Part shown: one piece after another, positions 5,995 through 14,900 of the stretch
Layout: each line of letters starts with the position of its first letter
How positions within the stretch are numbered: the first letter of the stretch is position 1
Origin: Aulosira sp. FACHB-615
Lineage (GTDB): Bacteria > Cyanobacteriota > Cyanobacteriia > Cyanobacteriales > Nostocaceae
Reading direction: 5' to 3'
DNA: 30,591 nucleotides
NCBI RefSeq assembly: GCF_014698045.1
Contig: NZ_JACJSE010000049.1
Coordinates: 1 to 30,591 of the forward strand
Notes under the pieces: generated by a model
Seen by the model: only the letters and a program-made list of their open reading frames with translations
The model's database searches: none
Told to the model about the DNA's origin: nothing
Program-made: the position numbers and the translations under genes

Positions 5995-7179
5995 ATGAAA
6001 GTCTTAACTGATACTCAAGTTGCTATTCAATACAAAAAATTAAATTTATCCTTTAAGCTCATCACTTTTAGTAGTACAAAGCTCCAAGCACTTAAAGCAG
6101 TGAAGCCTACTGTGATCGCTATGGGTTGTATTACAGCTGGAATAATTGTCGGGACATCGGCACAAGCGGCACAACGAACAGTAAGCGACTCACGTACGGA
6201 CGGCACGCTGACACTTATCAACGATACACGATCAGAGGTGTTGATATTTCTCCATAAAGTAGGGGAAACAGAGGCATATACTCGATATGCCTATCTTCCT
6301 GCCTGTAGTAAGCGACAAATGTCTGATGACTATAGCGGAGGGTGGCAAGCCAGCGTCAATCTGCAAGAACCGACTAACCTTACCCCAGCGTTTGATGGTA
6401 ACAGAAGGTTCTACACATCTGCCCACAACGGCAATACACATCCATTACCCTGTAAAATTCCCCATCAACCTGCACGTAGCACTCAAGTATCATGGTTACA
6501 GTCAGAACAAGTACCCCGTACCATACAGGTGGCAGCAGGGCTTCCTCGTATCAACATTTTTGGTTCCATAACATCTAATTTTGGTGAAACCCTTGTCCAA
6601 GAAGTAGGATTGGCTGTGAGAAAATCACCATTTAAAGATATAGTTCATGGTAATGAGCAAGAGTTTGCGACACTTACAAGAAATATGATTGATCACGGGA
6701 CGAAGGTACATAGCGACATCCCAGAGTTTAAAAATCCCGTCTTCCTTAATGCTGTAGAAACACAGATTAGAAATAAAGCAAACCAAAATGTTGATGCTGT
6801 AATTGATAACTTATTCTCATACGGGCCAAAAAACTCTGACCCGCAGGAAGTACGATCTGCAAAAGTGCTAGAATTCAAGGAATATGTGCTAACACATAAT
6901 GAAGAAGAAATACAGAAATTCCTTAGAGATGTGTGCGGGATTAGCATAGCGGAAAAGGACAGTCTTCAAATTGCCAAATGGCTAAAAAAATCGGCGGAGG
7001 TGGCATCGAAGCAGAATGTAACTCCTCAGCCCACAGTCTTAGGCAATATTGGAAATACATTGATCAATATTGCTACCTCGATACCAATCGTTGGAACGAA
7101 TTTGTTGAAGGGTAAGATTTGTCCGGCCACCGATTACGAGATCAGTCCTCTGGACACCACGCACGCCGAAGTCTATTAG
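5995..7179 (+). CDS. Secreted protein of unknown function, 394 aa
   Basis: A long basic N-region (about 35 residues) leads into a hydrophobic core (about 38-52) and an S-A-Q-A-A cleavage-like site near residue 59, typical of cyanobacterial Sec signal peptides. The next 90 residues look like a beta domain (G-T-L-T-L-I-N-D-T, then a cysteine-bearing loop, then G-G-W-Q-A-S-V). The C-terminal 200 residues are mainly helical and hydrophilic, with a glycine/isoleucine-rich hydrophobic stretch at about 345-370 that might insert in a membrane. Three cysteines lie in the exported part outside the signal. A weak AAGG stands 11 nt before the ATG. It stands alone on the plus strand and faces the caspase operon tail to tail. 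I cannot assign a function. An exported target, effector or cell-surface protein are all possible. Confidence 0.75.
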   Translation: MKVLTDTQVAIQYKKLNLSFKLITFSSTKLQALKAVKPTVIAMGCITAGIIVGTSAQAAQRTVSDSRTDGTLTLINDTRSEVLIFLHKVGETEAYTRYAYLPACSKRQMSDDYSGGWQASVNLQEPTNLTPAFDGNRRFYTSAHNGNTHPLPCKIPHQPARSTQVSWLQSEQVPRTIQVAAGLPRINIFGSITSNFGETLVQEVGLAVRKSPFKDIVHGNEQEFATLTRNMIDHGTKVHSDIPEFKNPVFLNAVETQIRNKANQNVDAVIDNLFSYGPKNSDPQEVRSAKVLEFKEYVLTHNEEEIQKFLRDVCGISIAEKDSLQIAKWLKKSAEVASKQNVTPQPTVLGNIGNTLINIATSIPIVGTNLLKGKICPATDYEISPLDTTHAEVY

Positions 7180-7215
7180 CCCCACCAAAATCTAATTACT
7201 ATGAGATTGGGGTTT
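7180..7215 (+). terminator. Stem-loop after the secreted-protein gene
   Basis: CCCC (7180-7183) pairs with GGGG (7209-7212) and AATCT pairs with AGATT (7203-7207), with a bulge on the left side. TTTATAAA follows. It begins right after the TAG at 7177-7179. It may serve the convergent minus-strand gene as well. Confidence 0.5.
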
Positions 7216-7309
7216 ATAAAGGTTTATAAAGTTGATGAGTGAGAAACTAACCTGTCACAATGATCACGAAAGAAAGGCTCGAAGCACTCACAAGATACTA
7301 TAAACCCCA
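7208..7309. repeat. 11-bp inverted repeat bounding about 100 bp
   Basis: TGGGGTTTATA (7208-7218) is matched exactly in inverse by TATAAACCCCA (7299-7309). Inside lie TGAGTG and CACTCA, a further 6-bp match, and a tandem GGTTTATAAA pair (7211-7230). Origin and function are unknown; it could be a small structured RNA or a remnant element. Confidence 0.5.
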
Positions 7310-7357
7310 GTTCTCAACTTTTCACAAGGCCGAGACACCTTAACGACCCTGAGTGTC

Positions 7358-7377
7358 AGCATTTTCTGAAAAATGCT
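7358..7377. terminator. Perfect 8-bp hairpin between convergent genes
   Basis: AGCATTTT, a CTGA loop, AAAATGCT. It lies 35 bp beyond the stop of the minus-strand caspase gene. No U run follows on either strand, so it may act as a 3'-end stabiliser rather than a classical terminator. Confidence 0.4.
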
Positions 7378-7411
7378 TAAGCCATAGGGTAAATACCAAA
7401 AACAAAGAAAA

Positions 7412-10400
7412 TCAAACCCTTGTGCAATCCTTCCGATCCATAGCAGCTTTGACCAAGTTGTCTAGATTTAAAGTTAAAGTCTGTATTATTCTGTAGCTAT
7501 CGTCTCTCATATTTAAACGTATTGCTATAGCAATTTCTTCTCCATTTGAACTGAAAGTAGCAGCCTCCACATTTTTTTTAAGCGTGTGTTTAAACTTTGG
7601 TTCTTGTTGCTTTAGGGCTGTTTTTTCAAAGCACAACTCTTTTGTAAGCTCTATGTTCCAGATATCTATGCAACCTGCTTCATCAATTGAAACAACTATT
7701 TTACTTTCATCATAAAATTTTAAAGCAGTAATTTTATTTGTAGGTACTGAACACCAACGCTCAATAAGGCTATCATTAAGACGACAGTAAAGTTTAATTT
7801 TATATCCCTCTGTCTTTGAATTTATAACCACACCAATCATTTCAGCATCATCGTTTAAACTCAAACAGACAATACTACCTCCTACGTTAGAGATTTTAGA
7901 GATTTCTTGTACGCCTTGATTAGCTTCTATTTTGCAAAGATTCACTTCTCCATTAGCATCATTACGACCTAAAACAAAAAACCTACCAGTGGAATTAAAG
8001 GTAATTGCTTTAATTTTTTGTGGTTCTTCTTTTAATATGTCTAATAATGATACATTTCTAGTATCTACATTTATTTCCCAAAGACCTATGGTATTATTTT
8101 CGTTGGCTATTATAAAACTATTTCCATTAGGACTAAAATTGAGCGTTAATGGTCTGTCTATCGGTTTTTGAATGGAAGCACCCACTATTGTTTCATTTAA
8201 GTTGTACCAATTGACCATAACTTCACCAACACTTGTTACATTCATAACAATTTCATTACATCTGCTCAATTGAGTATTGCAAATTTCGCTCTTATTATCA
8301 AAAGGGATATTTAGTGCTTCTCCGTTAGATTTCCAAAACCTCATATTTCCAATTTCATCTACCGTGGTGATTATTTGATTATTCGCACTAAAACTAATTT
8401 TCCGAATAGTTTTTCCCATATATGGCTCAAATATGTCTCTCAAAGACCAAATCTTAACTGATCCATCATGGCTACTAGAAAGCAATTGAGGGTTCTTTAA
8501 ATTTAAAGTAAAGCAAATCTTAGTAATGGCTTTTTTATGGCCTGCTAAACTCTGTATTTTTTGTAGTTCAAAATAAGAATCACTGGTAATCATTGAAGTA
8601 TCCCAAAGATTAATAAGTCCATTAGTATGAGATGATGCCACAATCTTACCATTGGGGCTGAAGGCGACATAGCTTATAGCTTCTTCATCTTGTCCAACCT
8701 TTAACATTTTATGTTTTTTGTCTTTACTGATAGACCAAATTTGAAGTTCTCCTTTCCAGCCGCCTACCACTAGAAATTTACCATCAGGGCTAAAGTCAAT
8801 TGCTGTAATACCTTCAACTAGACCTGTATAAATTGGTGGGTATTTATTATCTGAGTACTTCCCGGAAAGTAGTCGTTTCAAACCAAAATACCCGCCTTTG
8901 CGACTATTTAAAGATTGGATATTTCCTGGGTAAATTTGATAAATTCCTTCAGAAGAAATTTGATATTCTATAATATTTATTATATCTTTTGGCACCTTAT
9001 TATCTAAAGAATACTGAGTAAAAGCAATTATGTTATCTTTTGGGTTGAAAACCACCTGTTTCACAGGATAGTTATGTTCAATTAATATCGTTGGTGCAAA
9101 GCTTTTACCCACCCAAAAGATTATTTTTTTATCACTGCCAGCAGAAACTAAAATATTGTTATCTAAACTAAAAGTTACGCTCTCAACTATGCCCATATGT
9201 TTTTTAACATTATCTAGAACGTTATCAAGAGAATGCCATGTATTAAAATCATTGTTGTAGAACTTAACTAATCCCCCTTCTCCACCAGCAACAAGAGTTT
9301 TGCCATCTGCACTAAAAGCCAAATCAAAAATTTGCTCTTTATTTTCTTTTGAATCTATTCGCTTTTCCTGCAAATTATATAAACTAATTGTTTTATTTGT
9401 TTCACCAGATACTGTAGCAATGACTTGAGCCTCTTTATTGCAACTAAAGTTATTAACTTTATCTCTTATATTAATGCTATTAATTTCCCTTGTTTCGCTC
9501 AAAAAATAGTTAAATATGATCATAAAATAAAGTTCTTTATCCTTAGCGATTCTTAGATTATTTTTTTGCAGGAGATGCCCTGCTTCGATCATGTTATCTA
9601 TTGCATCAAGCCTATCATTTGCAGTAAAGAGTCTTTGGGATTCTTTAATTTTAAGTTCTATATCTTTTTCTAAATTTTGTCTTTCTTGCTCTCTTTTTTG
9701 CTGGATACTCCGTTCAACAAACTCTGCCTCTTGCTGGTTAAACCAGCTTTTCTCCGATCTAAGAATTTTTTCAAGCTGGTTGAGACGATCGCCATTAGGT
9801 AATAGAAGACTGCTATCTTGAGGATTTTTTATCCAATCATTGGTAGCAGCAGTCAAACGCTGCCTTAGTACGAATTCATCTAATTCGTTATCGATCCATT
9901 CCTTTAACCTCGCCCATCCTTTCACCAAAGCATCATGGGCTGGTTCTACATAGGGTTCACCCCCAGGTTCTTGTCCACCTACAATTAAACGCGCTTTGTC
10001 TAGGCGTTGACAAATTTCCTCTACTCGCTCATTTTCTACATCATGTATATATATCAATTCAGATAAAGGCACTCGTCGCCGTGCTGACTCCCCGCCTTCA
10101 ATTGTTACCATCCGCAGCATCACCCTTTGCATGGTGAGTTGCTGGGCTTTGTCCAGTTTGTTATGTATTTCCGTTGCTCGATGTGTTAAGGAACCAGCAA
10201 CTCCGCCTAACTCCTGATAATCTACCTGAGTTAAAGTTCTACTTTCTCGCTCAATACATTTAGTATAAAGTTCACTTAAAGTAAAAGATAACAGTGATAG
10301 CGAGCCTGGCATTTGCCCTACTTCGTCAATCAACAGGTCAACTAGATTTGGCGGGTCGAAATCCAACATTTTTTCGTTAGCTGGTCTTTCAATGGCCTGC

Positions 10401-11956
10401 CGTAATTCATCAGACCTCATGGCTCGTACTGGAAAGCGATCGCCACTCCAATAGGGTTTGAGTGCAGAATCTAAAAAACGTGGTTCAAAGTCGGAGCGCA
10501 AGGTAATGATTATGTGCAACCTTTGAGCATTTGCCTCTAATACTTCTGCTAGGAAATTTAAGAACTGCTCTCGCTCTTGTTGCTTGCAGATGGTAATTAG
10601 TTCTTCAAATTGGTCAATCACCAATAAAAGCTTTGCATTTGTAGCAATTTGTCTGCCATTGGCTACAATTTCAATAAATTGCCTGGGTGCTTGTATGAGC
10701 GTCTGGCTGAGAGACTTAATTACCTCTATTTTACTTTCACTAACTTTAGTATTGATTGCTATTACCTCAGCCAGTGTGGCGAAGGGAGATTCACCAGGAC
10801 GGAATGTAGGTATAATGTACCAATCTTCGTTATGGTTAGCCTTTATATAAGGGATTAACCCAGCTTTGACTAAACTAGATTTGCCAGAACCGGAAACTCC
10901 TAAAACTACAGTTAGTGGGTTTTTAGGGTGAAGAACACGTTCATATAGTTGCTTGATTAGTTCATCTCTGCCAAAAAACAACTGAGAATGCTGTTCTTCA
11001 TAGCTTTTTAAACCCCGATAAGGGTTGTTTTCTTCGTTGAGTGCTGGTGCATCTTCTAACTTGTTTTGCTCAAAATTGGGTAGTAAAAAGATATACTCGC
11101 CTTTGTCATGCTTTTTTAGGGGAAACAAGCCGGGAGTTTGGCGTTTGTCAAGTTCGTCGGTGAGTTCTTCAACTTGATCGCGCACATAGCAATAAAGTTC
11201 AGTAGCTGTGATGATACCATCACCTGTTCCTATTGTGTCCGCAGCACCGCGCAAACCCGCAAATAAAGCTTCAGCAAAGGGTGAGTGTTTGTTATCTTCT
11301 GTAGTTCCTCTTTGTCCGAAACAACCGAGATAATCGATCGCCTTTTGGTCATGAGCCGCAGATGCGATCGCTTGCCATGCTCTATCTCTAATAAAGCGAT
11401 CGTACCGTTGTTTATAGACTTTTCGTGCCGGGAGAATTTCTCGATACAAGCTTGACCTAAATGCCCCAGCAAAACAGCAATCTAGTATAACTAGTAAATG
11501 ACGGCAAGGCAGTTCTACAAGGGCATTATGCAAGTCTGGCATAGGCAGGAGAATTTTGTTAATTTCTATTTGCTTTTGCAGAAGAATATCTCCTCTGGCA
11601 TCCTGGGGAACAAGATAGCCTGCCAGATTATCTCTGTTTTCTAGCCCATCTGCGGGGACTATTCCATGTCCGGCAAAGTAAAATATTAAACGGTCACTTT
11701 CTTCTATCTGTAATGTTTTATCAGGTAAATGTAGTGTTTTTTGTTTAAGGTCTGTTAGTAGAGAAGTTAATTGTAATAATGTAGCTTTTTCATTTAGTAA
11801 TATTTGCACTTCATATTGATAATTCTCTTGAAGAATTTTGGCAAGTTTTTCAGCGTCAGCAACGGGTGTTTCTAACTCTGGGATACCATTTGAGTAGTTA
11901 TTAATACCGATAATTATTGCAAGGTTGCGGTGAAAATCGTATTTAGACTTGGACAT
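7412..11956 (-). CDS. Caspase-nSTAND-WD40-like protein, 1514 aa (paralog 1)
   Basis: Residues 1-295 are a peptidase C14 (caspase/orthocaspase) domain: H97 in Y-F-A-G-H-G and C161 in L-D-C-C-F-A-G are the His-Cys dyad. An N-P-Y-R-G-L linker (311-316) leads to an F-F-G-R motif and an nSTAND ATPase: Walker A G-V-S-G-S-G-K359-S-S, Walker B L-L-L-V-I-D448-Q-F-E-E, then E-P-A-H-D-A-L (671-677). A charged coiled coil (about 745-800) replaces the membrane helix of the two paralogs. From about 835 to the end there are degenerate WD40-like repeats, with only a few intact I-W or L-W ends. Such proteins are thought to sense a signal with the propeller, oligomerise through the ATPase and unleash the protease. 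It is the last gene of a four-gene operon, 29 bp after paralog 2. The ATG at 11956 has a weak ribosome site. Confidence 0.93.
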   Translation of the reverse strand: MSKSKYDFHRNLAIIIGINNYSNGIPELETPVADAEKLAKILQENYQYEVQILLNEKATLLQLTSLLTDLKQKTLHLPDKTLQIEESDRLIFYFAGHGIVPADGLENRDNLAGYLVPQDARGDILLQKQIEINKILLPMPDLHNALVELPCRHLLVILDCCFAGAFRSSLYREILPARKVYKQRYDRFIRDRAWQAIASAAHDQKAIDYLGCFGQRGTTEDNKHSPFAEALFAGLRGAADTIGTGDGIITATELYCYVRDQVEELTDELDKRQTPGLFPLKKHDKGEYIFLLPNFEQNKLEDAPALNEENNPYRGLKSYEEQHSQLFFGRDELIKQLYERVLHPKNPLTVVLGVSGSGKSSLVKAGLIPYIKANHNEDWYIIPTFRPGESPFATLAEVIAINTKVSESKIEVIKSLSQTLIQAPRQFIEIVANGRQIATNAKLLLVIDQFEELITICKQQEREQFLNFLAEVLEANAQRLHIIITLRSDFEPRFLDSALKPYWSGDRFPVRAMRSDELRQAIERPANEKMLDFDPPNLVDLLIDEVGQMPGSLSLLSFTLSELYTKCIERESRTLTQVDYQELGGVAGSLTHRATEIHNKLDKAQQLTMQRVMLRMVTIEGGESARRRVPLSELIYIHDVENERVEEICQRLDKARLIVGGQEPGGEPYVEPAHDALVKGWARLKEWIDNELDEFVLRQRLTAATNDWIKNPQDSSLLLPNGDRLNQLEKILRSEKSWFNQQEAEFVERSIQQKREQERQNLEKDIELKIKESQRLFTANDRLDAIDNMIEAGHLLQKNNLRIAKDKELYFMIIFNYFLSETREINSINIRDKVNNFSCNKEAQVIATVSGETNKTISLYNLQEKRIDSKENKEQIFDLAFSADGKTLVAGGEGGLVKFYNNDFNTWHSLDNVLDNVKKHMGIVESVTFSLDNNILVSAGSDKKIIFWVGKSFAPTILIEHNYPVKQVVFNPKDNIIAFTQYSLDNKVPKDIINIIEYQISSEGIYQIYPGNIQSLNSRKGGYFGLKRLLSGKYSDNKYPPIYTGLVEGITAIDFSPDGKFLVVGGWKGELQIWSISKDKKHKMLKVGQDEEAISYVAFSPNGKIVASSHTNGLINLWDTSMITSDSYFELQKIQSLAGHKKAITKICFTLNLKNPQLLSSSHDGSVKIWSLRDIFEPYMGKTIRKISFSANNQIITTVDEIGNMRFWKSNGEALNIPFDNKSEICNTQLSRCNEIVMNVTSVGEVMVNWYNLNETIVGASIQKPIDRPLTLNFSPNGNSFIIANENNTIGLWEINVDTRNVSLLDILKEEPQKIKAITFNSTGRFFVLGRNDANGEVNLCKIEANQGVQEISKISNVGGSIVCLSLNDDAEMIGVVINSKTEGYKIKLYCRLNDSLIERWCSVPTNKITALKFYDESKIVVSIDEAGCIDIWNIELTKELCFEKTALKQQEPKFKHTLKKNVEAATFSSNGEEIAIAIRLNMRDDSYRIIQTLTLNLDNLVKAAMDRKDCTRV

Positions 11957-11985
11957 AGGATGGTTGCAGTTCGCTTTTAACTCAC

Positions 11986-14900
11986 CTAATTCTTAGGCTT
12001 TGTAGTAATTGGTGGTATATGGTCACAGAGATGGCGATCGCTTTCATTAACATTGGGGTTATTTTGGAGATAGTCACGAATGCGATCGCAACCTTTCGAG
12101 AGTAGTTCATCAAAGTTCCCCAACCGCCACAACTCCGCATTACCGTCCTTTGTAATCACAGCCAGCATACTGTTATCAGGGTTAAGGCTAAGGCTTTTGA
12201 TATTACCTCCATTTCCTGAAAATTCCATCAATTTTTCGCCCTTTAAGTTCCACAAACTGATAGTGTTCTCGTTCTGTGAAGTAGTCAGGATTAAGCTGCC
12301 ATCCTGGCTAATTTTGACCAAGTTAAACACATTTCCAGCTTGCCGTCCTTGGATAAAGTTAGTTGAGCGTCCCGAAAAGTCTAATAAATTAACATTACTA
12401 AAAGCTGCACCTGCATCTCCACTGTTACTCACAAAACTAAGTAATAGTGGCTTGTCATTGGCTCGAAAACTAACACCTCCGAAGGTATTAGTGGATTTTT
12501 GTTGCTTTTCTAACGGGTTTCCTTTGGTATCCCAGAATCGGACTAGAGTGTCGTCTGATGTTTGACTTTGGTTATCTGGATCGCTATCGGCATCGCCTAT
12601 AGTGGCTATTTCCTGACCATCCTGCCTCCAAGTGACACTCGTGACCTTGCCTGGATGTGCTTTGAATTCGTTTTTTTGGTTGCCCTGCAAATCCAACAAG
12701 CGCACCATACCACCATCTCCTGTGGTAGCAATTGTCCTACCATCAGGGCTAAAACTAACACTTGTGACTTTAGGAAGTTCCGTAAATTCTTTAATTGGGT
12801 TGCCTTGTAAGTCCAACAAGCGCACAACACCTTCTGAATCTGCGGTAGCAATTGTCCTACCATCAGGGCTAAAACTAATACTGCTAAAACTAATACTTTC
12901 TATATTCTTTTGATCCAATGAAGCTTTGGATAACGGCTGCTGCTCTATATCCCACAAGCGAATGATGTTATCGTCTCCAACAGTAACTATTTGCTTGCCA
13001 TCGGGACTAAAGGTGGACATTTGAACTATGCCTTGAGGCAATTTGAATTGACTCCCAACATTAGCATTTTGTAAATAGACTTTACCATCAATTCCAGTCC
13101 TAGCTAATTGCTTGCCATCAGAGCTAAAACTGCCACTCCGGATTCCATCAATCTTATTGTTTTTGTTTGGTTTACTGTCCTCTGAGAAGTTCCACAAATC
13201 GGCATTTTCTGACTCTTCTCCATGAAAAACCATTGCTTGTTTGCCATCAGGGCTAAAACTGACTTCTATTGTTAGACTACTATAAGTATTTTTAAATCCC
13301 GCTTCCTCTTGGAAATTTTCTCCTGACCAATTTAATACTCTAATGTTGCCTTCTTCTAATGCTTCTTCTAACGTCGCTACTAATAGTTCACCACTAGATT
13401 TAAAACCTAGCCCGATTATCCTTTGTGTTAGGTTCTGTTCTTTTATCTTGTTACCTTGTAAATCCGATAAACGTACAGCTTTGTCCGCAACAGTAGCAAT
13501 TGTATTGCCATCTGGACTAAACTTAATATATTCAATATTCCCTTGATGTGCTTGAAATTCGGCTGATTTGTTGCCTTGCCAGTCCCATAACCTTACTGTA
13601 CCTGTCTCTGTTGCAGTAGCGATTTTACTCCCATCAGGACTGACACTGATACCTCCTCTAAGTAAACCTTTTTGCTCTTTTAGTTCTAGACATTCACCAT
13701 ATTGGTTCCACAAGCAAACTTTGCCATTATCATTCGTGATGACAAGTAGCTGGCCATTACTAGTAAAAAATATGCTGAATATAATACCAGGAGGGGCTGG
13801 CCAACGATCTGTCTCTTTTGCGCCATATACAATGTTTCGCAGGGTTTGTCCTACTTGATTCTGTAGATCAAGACTCGGCTTTGGCCAAAATACCTGCTTA
13901 AAATTTTTAGCTGCACGAAGGCTATCAACTAAAGCATTTAAATGTTCATTAGCACGAAAGTTCGCTTCAGCAGATTCTCTAGAAGCGCGAATTTGCCCTA
14001 TCTGGGCGTTTCTCTGTCCAATAAGTGTAGCAATAGACAACCCGCTTAGTCCTAGCATAACAGCGATCGCAATCCGCCACCGCCAACTCGTATTGCGGCG
14101 TTTTTGTAAAACGCTTTCTTCAACAAAATCAGCTTCTACCTGGTTCAGCCAGTTATCATCGGAACTAATTTCTTTAGCTACTATATCGAGATAAGGATTC
14201 GCATCCCACAAAAACTGTACGGGTTTTTCTCCATAATGCTTTTGCTGATTTTGCGATCGCTTCCACAGTCGAGCAAACTGAGAAGGAATTTTGGTCAATG
14301 AGTTTTCAATAGTGTAGAGTCTGTGATCAAACCAATCAATCGCAGTTTTAGCCTTTGTTTGCAAACCTAATGGCTGAAACTTGGCCTTTATGCTTTTCCA
14401 TTCTTCGGCATCTGGTGTCAGTCGCCGTTGTAAGATTATATTTTCCTCGTTTTCTTTTTTCCAAGCTAGTAACTGATCCCACCCCTGCACCAAAGCATCA
14501 TGGGCTGGTTCTACATAAGATTCACCTTGAGCGTTAGACCCCTCAACGATTAAGCGAGCTTCAGAGAAACGTTTGATGACTGTTTGCACTCGCTTGTTTT
14601 CTTCCTGAGCAGAATATACCAGTTCCGATTTAGGAACCTGTCGCCGCGCTAACTCGCCACCTTGCAACGAAATCATCCGTAACATTACTCGCCGCACTGT
14701 ATCTTGATAAGCACTGTTTTCTTTAACTAAGTTCTCATATTCCTGGTTAGCACGCTGAGTCAAAGAACCAACAACTCTTCCCAACTCTTCGTAATCTTTC
14801 TTAGTTAAAGCCCGGTTATCCCTGGTGCGATCGCCTAAATACTTCAAGTACAATTCGCTCAGGGTGAAAGAAAGCAAAGGTAAAGCCCCTGGCATTTGTA

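Noticed and set aside
7412..9475. Paralog 1 C-terminal half as a pseudogene
   Set aside because: The frame is open for all 1514 codons, and occasional S-P-D/N-G and L-W or I-W motifs remain in register, so it is more likely divergent than broken.
12080..12565. 161-codon open frame on the plus strand
   Set aside because: It lies wholly antisense to the WD40 region of paralog 2. The WD40 repeats leave the opposite strand open, and the translation has no family features or ribosome site.
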